A stretch of 6,467 bases of DNA from Thermoplasmata archaeon (GCA_021792485.1 JAJYUO010000069.1:1-6467), one strand, 5' to 3'; positions 1 through 6,244 are shown, counted from the first letter of the stretch. Numbers and translations: made by a program. Notes: generated by a model not told the origin, from the sequence alone.

Positions 1-209
1 CGCGCGTTCCAAAGCCATTGGGCGGCAATCCGCTCGGCCCGGCGAGCGCTGGGAGTCTTTCGTTCTCCGAGAAGGTAATCGAATGCCTCTCCACGACCGT
101 GGGCGATCAGTCCCTCCGGCACCACAAGGCCCCTGCGAGCGGCGCGGGCGAGGCCCGCGCGCACCCGCAGGCTTCGGTACCGCGGATGTCGCGGGGAGAT
201 GCGGACCAC
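1..209 (-). CDS. 4-phosphopantoate--beta-alanine ligase (archaeal phosphopantothenate synthetase), N-terminal part
   Basis: Only the first 69 codons lie in the window; the gene runs off the left edge. The family joins 4-phosphopantoate to beta-alanine using ATP, giving 4'-phosphopantothenate for CoA synthesis in the cytoplasm. It is the archaeal replacement for the bacterial PanC/PanK order of steps. The evidence is the N-terminus: M-V-R-I-S-P-R-H-P-R-Y at residues 1-11, then GLIAHGRGEAFDYLLGE at 33-49, which I recognise as the conserved opening of this family (old name DUF137). The start is GTG at 209; a GGGAG ribosome site sits 4 nt upstream, and the preceding dehydrogenase stops 10 nt away, so the two are almost certainly cotranscribed. 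No in-frame alternative start fits the family N-terminus as well. The catalytic core and C-terminus cannot be judged. The family assignment is firm; activity is inferred. Confidence 0.9.
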   Translation of the reverse strand, partial: MVRISPRHPRYRSLRVRAGLARAARRGLVVPEGLIAHGRGEAFDYLLGERKTPSARRAERIAAQWLWNA

Positions 210-213
210 GGCG

Positions 214-218
214 CTCCC
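214..218 (-). promoter_or_regulatory. Ribosome binding site of the phosphopantothenate synthetase gene
   Basis: GGGAG on the minus strand, 4 nt before the GTG start at 209 and lying between the dehydrogenase stop and that start. The spacing is short but usable. It supports GTG as the true start of a gene that has no ATG. Confidence 0.55.
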
Positions 219-219
219 G

Positions 220-1371
220 TCAGGAAAACCCTGGCCCGAGCAGCTCCCGAGCGATCACCAGGCGTCGGATCTCGCTCGTCCCGGCCCCGATCTCGAGGAG
301 CTTCGCGTCCCGCGCGAGGCGCTCGAGCGGCGTGTCCCGCATGTAGCCGTATCCCCCCAGGATCTGGATCGCCTCGAGCGCATGACGGGTCGATGCCTCG
401 CTGGCGAACGTCAGCGCGGCGGAGCTCGCCCGGGCGCTGCGCGTGTTGCTCTGGACCGACACGAGCGCCGAGTAGACGAGGTAGCGTGCCGCCTCAAGGT
501 CCGTCCACATGTTGGCGAGCTTGGCGGCGACGAGCTCGAATCGGCCGATCTTCTGACCGAACTGCTCGCGCTCGCGGGCGTAGCTCGTGGCGCGGGCGAG
601 GCACTCCTCCATGATCCCGAGCGGGATCCCGGCGAGCACCGCGCGTTCGATGTTCAGTCCGCTCATGACGATCGCCACTCCCTCGTTCTCCCGGCCCACG
701 AGATGATCGGCCGGTATCCGTACATCTTGGAAGGAGAGTTCGCCGGTAGGACTCCCACGCATGCCCATCTTGTCGAGGGGGAGCGAGACCGTGAACCCCG
801 GAGAATCCTTCGTCACTAGGAATGCGCTGATGCCGCGAGCGCCCGCCTTAGGGTCCGTCTTGGCGTAGACAAGGAGAACGTCTGCGACGGGACCGTTCGT
901 GATGAACTGCTTCGATCCGTTGAGCCGGTAGACGTCCCCTTCCTTCCGGGCGGTCGTCGCCAGGCTCAGGGCATCGGACCCCGCGTTCGGCTCAGTGAGC
1001 GCGAGCGCGCCGATCGTCTTCCCGCTCGCGAGAGACGGAAGGTAGCGATCCCGCTGGGCATCCGTACCGTTGCGAGCGAGATTGTCGGCCATGAGATTCG
1101 AATGGGCGCCGACGCTCAGCGCGAGAGCCGGGCTCACGCGCGCGATCTCCTCGAGGACGAGCGCCTGGGCGATGTAGGAGAGTCCGAGGCCTCCCCACCG
1201 CTCGGGGAGCGTGATCCCGAGGAACCCCTCGGCTCCGAGCTTCGCGAAGGTGTCCCGGGGAAAATAGTCTTCCCGGTCCATCCGGTCGGCGATCGGCTGG
1301 ATCTCTCGCCGGGCGAATGTGCGCGCGGCCTCTCGAATCTGGGTCTCCTCATCGGAGAGCCGCAGGTCCAT
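220..1371 (-). CDS. Acyl-CoA dehydrogenase, isovaleryl-CoA dehydrogenase type
   Basis: A 383-residue FAD flavoprotein of full family length. It introduces an alpha,beta double bond into acyl-CoA and passes electrons to ETF. Domains in order are the N-terminal helical domain (about 5-118), the middle beta domain with TEPNAGSD at 126-133 and NGSKQFITNG at 151-160, and the C-terminal helical domain from about 235. The subtype rests on the catalytic base. The usual glutamate in the late I-Y-E-G-T motif is replaced by I-G-A-G-T (361-365, Ala363), while a glutamate stands in GLNIERAVLAG (Glu242), the position used by isovaleryl-CoA dehydrogenases. The tail DAKLLEIGAGTSEIRRLVI (355-373) also resembles that subfamily. 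Leucine catabolism (isovaleryl-CoA to 3-methylcrotonyl-CoA) is therefore likely, but another branched acyl-CoA is possible. It starts 21 nt after nadB and ends 10 nt before the CoA-synthesis ligase. No clear ribosome site precedes the ATG at 1371. Confidence 0.92.
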   Translation of the reverse strand: MDLRLSDEETQIREAARTFARREIQPIADRMDREDYFPRDTFAKLGAEGFLGITLPERWGGLGLSYIAQALVLEEIARVSPALALSVGAHSNLMADNLARNGTDAQRDRYLPSLASGKTIGALALTEPNAGSDALSLATTARKEGDVYRLNGSKQFITNGPVADVLLVYAKTDPKAGARGISAFLVTKDSPGFTVSLPLDKMGMRGSPTGELSFQDVRIPADHLVGRENEGVAIVMSGLNIERAVLAGIPLGIMEECLARATSYAREREQFGQKIGRFELVAAKLANMWTDLEAARYLVYSALVSVQSNTRSARASSAALTFASEASTRHALEAIQILGGYGYMRDTPLERLARDAKLLEIGAGTSEIRRLVIARELLGPGFS

Positions 1372-1392
1372 GGTACGACGAACGGATGGGAC

Positions 1393-2970
1393 TCATAAGG
1401 GGTGCGCGGGTCGCCGTGCGCCCGAACGGGCGAGGCCGAGGTGCGTCCGCCAGGACGGGCGCGGCACCGCGTAGTCGCTCCTATAGTGCGCGCCCCGGCT
1501 CTCGGTCCGTGCGAGGGCCGCCGACGCGATGAGGCAGGCGGTCAGCGAAGCATGGGCCGCTCGCGACGGTAGCTCGGAGGGGTCGGTCGGCTCCGAAGCC
1601 GCCCCGATATCGGAGAACCGGCGCACGGCCTCGCCCAGCCGTTCCGCGTCCCTGACGATCCCTACGTGGGTCCACAGGAGGTCCCGGATCTCGTCCAGGG
1701 GCCTGCGTCCCGCGCGGCCCTCGCCGCGCGGGGGCCAAGCGATCGTAAGGGTCCGTTGGGGCGGAGCCGGAGCGCCCGGATGCGGGCGGCGGATCTGAAG
1801 GACGACCCTCTCGCCGAACACGAGTCCTTCGAGCAGGGAGTTGCTCGCGAGTCGGTTCGCTCCGTGGACGCCCGTAGAAGCGACCTCCCCGCAGGCGTAC
1901 AGGCCCCGAATCGACGTTCGTCCTTCCAGGTCGGTCCGGACTCCGCCGATCGTGTAGTGGGCCATCGGCACGACCGGGATCGGGGTCCGGTCCGGTTCGA
2001 GGCCATGCGTCACGAGGAAGTGGCAAATGGTGGGAAACCGACCGAAGAGCCTCTCCCTCGGTATGCCGGTCGCGTCGAGGAAGACCGTCGCTCCCTTCGT
2101 CCGCTCGAGCTCCCGAACGATCGCCCGGCTCACGATGTCCCGGGGGGCGAGCTCCGCCTGCGGATGGTACCGCGGCATGAACCGCTCCCCCCTCGAATTC
2201 CGCAGCACTGCCCCCTCGCCGCGCAGCGCCTCGGTGATCAGGAACGGATGGGCCCCGGGAAGGCGGAGGACCGTCGGGTGGAACTGAACGAACTCCATGT
2301 CCGTGAGAAGGGCTCCGGCTCGAAACGCAATCGCGAGGCCCTCGCCGGTGGTTATGGATGGGTTCGAGCTGTTCCGGTAGAGGCCGCCGGCGCCTCCCGT
2401 CGCTAGGACCACCGGTCGCGGGTCGGTCTCCTCGGCCCCGTCGCCATCGGGATCGGAAAGGATCGCCGTGGGATTTGCCTTGGCTCGTCCCGGGACTAGG
2501 CGGCGCAGGACCGTCCGTTCCCGCACATCAATGCCCGCCTCGACGACCCGCTCGCGGAGCGTTTCCTCGACGGTGAGGCCGGTCGCATCGCCTCCGGCGT
2601 GAACGACCCGGGCGCGGGAATGCGCCGCCTCGCGACCGAGCGCTACGACGCCGTTCACCGTGTCGAACCGGACCCCGAAGCGCACGAGCTCGGCGATGCG
2701 TCGCGGGGCATCCTCGGTCAGCAGCCGCGCCGCCGGGATGTCCACGAGCCCCGCTCCGGCGGCGACCGTGTCGCGAAAGTGAAGGCGCGCAGAGTCGTCC
2801 GGGCCGATCGCCGCAGCGATTCCTCCTTGCGCGTAGCGGGTGTTCGACTCTTCCAACCGAGCCTTGGTAACGATGGTCGGGTTATGGCCGAGCTCGCGGA
2901 GGCGCAACGCGACATACAGTCCCGCGATGCCGCTGCCCACGATCAGGGGGCGCCGGAGGCTCGAAGGCAT
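1393..2970 (-). CDS. nadB: L-aspartate oxidase
   Basis: A 525-residue flavoenzyme oxidising L-aspartate to iminoaspartate, which NadA condenses with dihydroxyacetone phosphate to quinolinate for NAD. The FAD-binding motif VGSGIAGL is at 11-18, followed by SNTRYAQGGIAAA (42-54), HSRARVVHAGGDATG (117-131) and ATGGAGGLY (190-198). The fumarate-reductase-type capping and catalytic segments are EFVQFHPT (226-233), ITEALRGEGA (245-254), ELAPRDIVSRA (273-283), HYTIGGV (338-344) and GANRLASNSLLEG (370-382). A helical C-terminal domain carries THVGIVRDAERL (434-445) and ESRGAHYRSDY (490-500), which separates NadB from succinate dehydrogenase flavoproteins. The usual T-G-D-G is T-G-E-G here (208-211), a conservative change. 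The start at 2970 is chosen because the FAD fold begins at once and a TATA box lies 26 nt upstream; the frame stays open to 3165, but that would overlap the divergent gene. nadA and nadC are not in the window. Confidence 0.96.
   Translation of the reverse strand: MPSSLRRPLIVGSGIAGLYVALRLRELGHNPTIVTKARLEESNTRYAQGGIAAAIGPDDSARLHFRDTVAAGAGLVDIPAARLLTEDAPRRIAELVRFGVRFDTVNGVVALGREAAHSRARVVHAGGDATGLTVEETLRERVVEAGIDVRERTVLRRLVPGRAKANPTAILSDPDGDGAEETDPRPVVLATGGAGGLYRNSSNPSITTGEGLAIAFRAGALLTDMEFVQFHPTVLRLPGAHPFLITEALRGEGAVLRNSRGERFMPRYHPQAELAPRDIVSRAIVRELERTKGATVFLDATGIPRERLFGRFPTICHFLVTHGLEPDRTPIPVVPMAHYTIGGVRTDLEGRTSIRGLYACGEVASTGVHGANRLASNSLLEGLVFGERVVLQIRRPHPGAPAPPQRTLTIAWPPRGEGRAGRRPLDEIRDLLWTHVGIVRDAERLGEAVRRFSDIGAASEPTDPSELPSRAAHASLTACLIASAALARTESRGAHYRSDYAVPRPSWRTHLGLARSGARRPAHPL
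1394..1399 (-). promoter_or_regulatory. Possible weak internal TATA box before the acyl-CoA dehydrogenase
   Basis: CTTATG on the minus strand, centred about 26 nt before the ATG at 1371 and overlapping the end of nadB. The spacing would give a leaderless transcript, which would fit the lack of a Shine-Dalgarno sequence. The box is imperfect and may be chance. Confidence 0.25.
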
Positions 2971-2980
2971 CGCCCGGCGA

Positions 2981-2986
2981 CCCTCC
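2981..2986 (-). promoter_or_regulatory. Possible ribosome binding site of nadB
   Basis: GGAGGG on the minus strand, 10 nt before the ATG at 2970. It is a good anti-16S match at a slightly long spacing. If transcription starts at the ATG, as the TATA box spacing predicts, this site would not be in the mRNA, so the two readings compete. Confidence 0.4.
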
Positions 2987-2993
2987 GCCGACC

Positions 2994-2999
2994 TATAAG
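2994..2999 (-). promoter_or_regulatory. TATA box (box A) for nadB
   Basis: CTTATA on the minus strand matches the archaeal box A consensus (Y-T-T-A-W-A). Its centre is about 26 nt from the A of the nadB ATG, the normal box-to-start distance, which predicts a leaderless transcript. It is one of very few AT-rich hexamers in this GC-rich spacer. The flanks are not adenine-rich, so no clear BRE is seen. Confidence 0.6.
2994..2999 (+). promoter_or_regulatory. Same element read rightward: possible TATA box for the nuclease gene
   Basis: On the plus strand the same six bases read TATAAG, within CCTATAAGT. The centre is about 36 nt before the GTG at 3033, predicting a start near 3022 and a leader of about 10 nt. 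No other TATA-like element was seen in the spacer. The consensus match is weaker than in the nadB direction. Confidence 0.45.
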
Positions 3000-3032
3000 T
3001 CGCCGGCTCTCTGGTAGGTCGAAGAGCCCCCC

Positions 3033-4397
3033 GTGAGCGGTCCGTCTTCGGCCGGTACTCCGGAGTCCATCGAAGCATGGATCCATGCCGTCTCGATCGC
3101 GGGGTTCCCTTCCGCGGAGGCGGAGCTTGCGAAGCGTTGGCCCGAGATCGCCGGAGCTCCCCCACCGGTTCGAGTGACCGACCTGGTCGATTTGCGCCGG
3201 GGATACTGGCGCGCGCAGGTGGGCTCTCGCGTCTCCCCCGCCGTTGCCCCGGCCGTCGAGCGAGGGATGCGCTTGCATCGGCTCTTCGGCGAGATCCTCG
3301 GGCCCTCGGCAGCGCTCGAGGTCCAGATCGAACGGGCCGGCATCGTTGGCCAGATCGACGCCCTCACGGACGTTCCAATCGAACTCAAGTCGGCGACGCA
3401 CGCCGTATCGGCCGACGAGCTGATCGAACGGCGGCCGGATGCCGTCGTTCAGCTCGTGGCATACTGCGCTCTCGCCGGACGGGCGCAGGGATGGCTTGCG
3501 CTCATCGCCGGGCCGGAGGCCGGACCCTTCGAGGTAACCGTGGGCGAGTTCGAAGTACCGGACCTCTCCGAACGCCGCGGAGCCCTCCAACGCGAGGCGG
3601 ACCGCCTGCGGACGGCGCGGGAGACAGGATCGCCCGTCGGGCTCCCCGCCTGCCGGTGGTACGGCCGTGGATGCGAGTTCCAGCGCGATGGGTTGTGCGA
3701 TTGCTCCGGGCGCGAGCCCGAGGAGCGGTCCCCCGTGCTAGCGGGCCTGGCCCCGGCCCGAGCCGTCGAGCCCACCCGGGCGATCTGGGAGAAGGCCTGG
3801 AATCGCCTCCTGCCGGCGCCGGTCCCTCCGATCGCGTCGTTTCGCGATCTTGTCTACCCCCGTCTCGCCTACATGGAAGCAACGCGCGGTCCAGCCGAAA
3901 CGCGCCCGTGGGCTCCCGCGAGCGACCTGCGTCGACGCCTGCTCGGAGCCCTCGAGGCCGGTCCGGTGGGTGAGGTGGCCAGGCTCCTGCCTCGAACGGA
4001 CCAGGCGCCGGACCTGGTCGATAGCTGGCAGGGCGAACCGATGCTGGTTCGCACGACGAACGCCCGTACGCGCCCGTCCCCGGAGGAGATGGCGCGGTCG
4101 TCCCCACAGTACGCCCTCGAGCTCGGATTCCGATGTGCGGCGGTGGGGGCCCCCTACGGGCGCCTGGTGCTGGGATGGGAACGGGCGCCGGCCGGCGAGA
4201 TCCCCTTCCAGGTCGTGCGATACCACTTCGATCCGTTGGGAACGTTCTCACGGTTGTGGCGCCACCGGATCGGCGCCCTCCTGGAGACCCGGCGGGACGG
4301 GCGTTTCGAGCGCCTCACCGCCTGCCCGGCGTGGCGCGCGCGCTCGTGTCCGTATCAACCCGAGTGCGCCTGCCCGACCGATCTCGCCTCGCGGTAA
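3033..4397 (+). CDS. Duplicated Cas4/RecB-like PD-(D/E)XK nuclease with a degenerate second half
   Basis: A 454-residue protein made of two related halves. The first half has the RecB/Cas4 nuclease signature: R-G-M-R-L-H (His82), G-Q-I-D (Asp109), I-E-L-K (Glu117, Lys119) and Q-L-V-A-Y (Gln140, Tyr144), then a cysteine cluster C-x6-C-x7-C-x-C (207, 214, 222, 224). This set coordinates metal for DNA cleavage in the family, and the cysteines suggest a 4Fe-4S cluster. The second half repeats the layout: DLVYPRLAY (272-280) matches DLVDLRRGY (50-58), Asp330 matches Asp109, Cys368 matches Cys145, and C-x7-C-x5-C-x-C (431, 439, 445, 447) matches the first cluster. Leu338 and Arg340 replace Glu117 and Lys119, so the second half is probably inactive. 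The start is GTG at 3033, with no clear ribosome site. No CRISPR array or cas partner is nearby, so a Cas4 adaptation role is not supported; DNA repair or end processing is a guess. The superfamily call is good; the biological role is unknown. Confidence 0.85.
   Translation: MSGPSSAGTPESIEAWIHAVSIAGFPSAEAELAKRWPEIAGAPPPVRVTDLVDLRRGYWRAQVGSRVSPAVAPAVERGMRLHRLFGEILGPSAALEVQIERAGIVGQIDALTDVPIELKSATHAVSADELIERRPDAVVQLVAYCALAGRAQGWLALIAGPEAGPFEVTVGEFEVPDLSERRGALQREADRLRTARETGSPVGLPACRWYGRGCEFQRDGLCDCSGREPEERSPVLAGLAPARAVEPTRAIWEKAWNRLLPAPVPPIASFRDLVYPRLAYMEATRGPAETRPWAPASDLRRRLLGALEAGPVGEVARLLPRTDQAPDLVDSWQGEPMLVRTTNARTRPSPEEMARSSPQYALELGFRCAAVGAPYGRLVLGWERAPAGEIPFQVVRYHFDPLGTFSRLWRHRIGALLETRRDGRFERLTACPAWRARSCPYQPECACPTDLASR
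3168..3710 (+). repeat. Internal protein repeat, copy 1 (residues about 46-226), catalytic motifs intact
   Basis: This copy carries DLVDLRRGY, Asp109, Glu117, Lys119, Gln140, Cys145 and the cluster at 207-224. The repeat is visible at protein level only; I saw no clear nucleotide-level repeat, so the duplication is old. Confidence 0.7.
3834..4379 (+). repeat. Internal protein repeat, copy 2 (residues about 268-449), catalytic motifs lost
   Basis: Offsets from copy 1 are nearly constant: 222 residues at the DLV...Y motif, 221 at the aspartate, 223 at the central cysteine and 223 at the last cysteine. The block AYCALAGRAQGWLALI (143-158) aligns without gaps to FRCAAVGAPYGRLVLG (366-381). The E-x-K pair is gone and the QxxxY glutamine is replaced by Glu363. 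Confidence 0.7.
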
Positions 4398-5317
4398 ATC
4401 ATCGCGGAGGAGACGTCGCGAAATCCCGTGGTCCGGTACAGCGCCCGTGCCGGCTCGTTCTCCGAAGTCACCCAGAGCCGGACGGTCGAGTAGCCGAGAG
4501 CGGCGAGGGCCCGGAATCCCCATCGCACGAGATAGCGGCCCAGGCCGCGGCGTCGATGGCTCGGCTCGACCATCACGTCCAGGTAGACCGCCATCCGCGG
4601 GGTCTGTTCGGACGTCAGGAGGGCCGCTTCGAGTTCGCCGGTCGCAGCGTCGACCAGCGACGTCGATGCGTCGTCGAGGAATCGGCCGAGCCGGCCCTCG
4701 ATCAGCTCTCCGAGCATCCGAGCGTACTCCGTTCGGTCGGTGCCGATGAGCAGGGCGTCGATCGTGTTCTGGAACGCCCGGAAATCGAGTTCCACCAAGG
4801 CGTCCCGGGGAAGGGAGCGGATGGGGTACATCCGGATCCCTTCGGGCGCGTTGCCGATCGGCGCCATGTCTTCCGGAACGATCGCGCGCTCCATCGCCCA
4901 CCGCTTCATCATCGTTCTCTCGGGCGGGTGGTGGAGCAAGGCCGCGAGCGCGCTCTCTCCTTGCGAGTCAAGTCCCGTGAAGCCGATGTCCAAGGACGCG
5001 ATGTTGGGGGGGAGATCCTGGCGGATCGCCTGGACGAGCGCGAACGCTTCTTGCACGGCCTCCTCGCCCGGCTCGACATGAACGTGCCCGAACGCCGCCG
5101 TCGGACGGGTCGAGTAGAACCCGAGTCCGGTGCCCGCCCCGTCCGGGCCGGTCAGGTACCAGCCTCTCGTTCGGCCGCTCGCGAGATCGTTGGCCGACTC
5201 CTCGACCCACGAGGATGGCGGGGACTCTCCGCGCTCCAAGAGGTGGGCGCGGATCGAGTGCGTGAGCTCTTCGAGCAGGTCCCGTCGGACTTCGGCGGTG
5301 GGACGCGGGGTCGGCAT
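4355..5317 (-). CDS. GNAT-family N-acetyltransferase, probably two GNAT domains with a degenerate first
   Basis: A 320-residue protein of unknown substrate, expected to move an acetyl group from acetyl-CoA to an amine. The C-terminal domain (about 160-310) has clear GNAT signatures: the acetyl-CoA loop V-E-P-S-H-R-R-R-G-L-G (250-260, R-x-x-G-x-G) and the N-x-x-A-x-x-x-Y motif at 287-294 followed by GFR (298-300). The N-terminal half has a similar strand order, with GWYLTGPDG (52-60), GLGFYSTRP (64-72) and HVHVEPGEE (78-86), but no acetyl-CoA loop. It looks like a worn second GNAT fold, as in other tandem GNAT enzymes; this is an inference. The ATG at 5317 lies 15 nt after the PRPP synthase stop with no obvious ribosome site or TATA box, so it is probably read from the upstream transcript. 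Its last 43 bp overlap the convergent nuclease gene. Confidence 0.85.
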   Translation of the reverse strand: MPTPRPTAEVRRDLLEELTHSIRAHLLERGESPPSSWVEESANDLASGRTRGWYLTGPDGAGTGLGFYSTRPTAAFGHVHVEPGEEAVQEAFALVQAIRQDLPPNIASLDIGFTGLDSQGESALAALLHHPPERTMMKRWAMERAIVPEDMAPIGNAPEGIRMYPIRSLPRDALVELDFRAFQNTIDALLIGTDRTEYARMLGELIEGRLGRFLDDASTSLVDAATGELEAALLTSEQTPRMAVYLDVMVEPSHRRRGLGRYLVRWGFRALAALGYSTVRLWVTSENEPARALYRTTGFRDVSSAMIYREARSVGQAHSG

Positions 5318-5332
5318 CGCCCGGCCGTTCGC

Positions 5333-6211
5333 CTACGGCGCCGCGAACTCCTTTTCCAGGAGTCGGGCGATGTCCGGGGCGACGGATACCTTGAGGGCCC
5401 CGTTTTGCAGGGTGTCGGTCGCGTAGATGTCGTCCGCGACCGCCTTGATCCTCTCGAAGGCATCCCGGAGGAAGAGGCCGTGCGTACAGGCGGAGGTGAT
5501 GGCGCTCGCTCCCGAGGCGCGGAGGAGCTTCGCAGCTTCGACGACCGTTCCGCCCGTCGATACCACGTCGTCGAAGATCGTGACGTGCTTGCCCTGGAAG
5601 TCGACCGGGACCGGATCGGGGAGCCTCAGCTCGACATGCTCGCTGTCGATCCGTTTCTTCTCGAGCGCGAACCACGGACGGCCGAGGATCTCGGCGAGCC
5701 TACGGACCCGCTCGGCGCCCCCCTTGTCCGGCGACACGAGTACGTCGACCGGTCGCTGGCGGAGCTGGCGCGCGAACGCCGGGATCGCGCTGGCCTCGAA
5801 CACGGGCTTGGTGAACTGGGCGAGCGTCAGGGGCGAGTGGAGATCGACCGTCACGACGCCGTCCGCGCCGAGCTCGACGTGACGCGCGAGCGCCCGGGAG
5901 CTGACCGGCTCCCCCGGAAAGAAGCGGCGGTCCTGGCGCGCGTAGCCGAAGTACGGGACCACCATGATCGTTCTCCGAGCGCCCCCCTCCCGGACCGCAT
6001 CCTGGAGGAGGAGAAGTTCGAGAAGATCCTGGTCGGTGCGCGTCGATTGGACGATCACCACATCTTCGTCTCGGAAGTTTCCGCCGACCCGCAGGTAGAG
6101 CTCGCCATCGGGGAACCGTTTCATGAAGGGGACGCCGAACGGGGCGTTGCCTAGCTCCCGGGAGATGCGCTCGGCGAGATCGGTGGAGGCCGCGCCCCCG
6201 ATGACATGCAT
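5333..6211 (-). CDS. prs: Ribose-phosphate pyrophosphokinase (PRPP synthase), archaeal type
   Basis: A 292-residue cytoplasmic enzyme making PRPP from ribose 5-phosphate and ATP, for nucleotide, histidine and NAD synthesis. It is shorter than the roughly 310-residue bacterial enzymes and matches archaeal ones. Motifs in order are RFPDGELYLR (32-41), the ATP-binding VPYFGYARQDRRFFPGEP (85-102, with Arg92 and Gln93), the metal site DLH (123-125), the pyrophosphate loop DKGGAE (162-167), the flexible-loop lysines 185-186, and the PRPP-binding IFDDVVSTGGT (212-222, acidic pair Asp214-Asp215). All key residues are present, so it should be active. The ATG at 6211 is supported by a strong ribosome site 6 nt upstream and by the family N-terminus. 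It leads a two-gene unit with the acetyltransferase 15 nt downstream. Confidence 0.96.
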   Translation of the reverse strand: MHVIGGAASTDLAERISRELGNAPFGVPFMKRFPDGELYLRVGGNFRDEDVVIVQSTRTDQDLLELLLLQDAVREGGARRTIMVVPYFGYARQDRRFFPGEPVSSRALARHVELGADGVVTVDLHSPLTLAQFTKPVFEASAIPAFARQLRQRPVDVLVSPDKGGAERVRRLAEILGRPWFALEKKRIDSEHVELRLPDPVPVDFQGKHVTIFDDVVSTGGTVVEAAKLLRASGASAITSACTHGLFLRDAFERIKAVADDIYATDTLQNGALKVSVAPDIARLLEKEFAAP

Positions 6212-6217
6212 TCGGGA

Positions 6218-6224
6218 CTCCCCT
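6218..6224 (-). promoter_or_regulatory. Ribosome binding site of prs
   Basis: AGGGGAG on the minus strand, 6 nt before the ATG at 6211. It selects this ATG over a second, out-of-frame ATG at 6207 and an out-of-frame ATG at 6236. Confidence 0.6.
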
Positions 6225-6244
6225 CGGCGCGACTCATGCGCTCG

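Noticed and set aside
2971..3165. N-terminal extension of nadB by 65 codons
   Set aside because: The frame is open, but the extension has no family similarity, overlaps the divergent nuclease gene, and the FAD motif begins right after the ATG at 2970.
3502..4251. Leftward 249-codon open frame inside the nuclease gene, and similar frames inside nadB
   Set aside because: Pro/Arg/Gly-rich antisense shadows; the plus-strand nuclease and minus-strand nadB carry conserved motifs along their full length.
3033..4397. CRISPR adaptation role for the Cas4-like gene
   Set aside because: No repeat-spacer array and no cas1, cas2 or other cas gene in the window; motif similarity alone does not show a CRISPR function.
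2966..5324. Identical 12-mer GGCATCGCCCGG at 2966-2977 and 5313-5324, spanning the start codons of nadB and the acetyltransferase
   Set aside because: Short and GC-rich, and part of it is the start codon and its neighbour; two copies could easily arise by chance.
4133..6154. Very long (673-codon) rightward open frame opposite the acetyltransferase and prs
   Set aside because: It is antisense to two genes with clear family motifs, is rich in Arg and Asp/Glu in a way typical of GC-rich shadow frames, and shows no recognisable domain.
6153..6236. Upstream 28-codon frame from the ATG at 6236 overlapping the start of prs
   Set aside because: It would lie upstream of the transcription start predicted from the TATA-like box and has no ribosome site or recognisable product.
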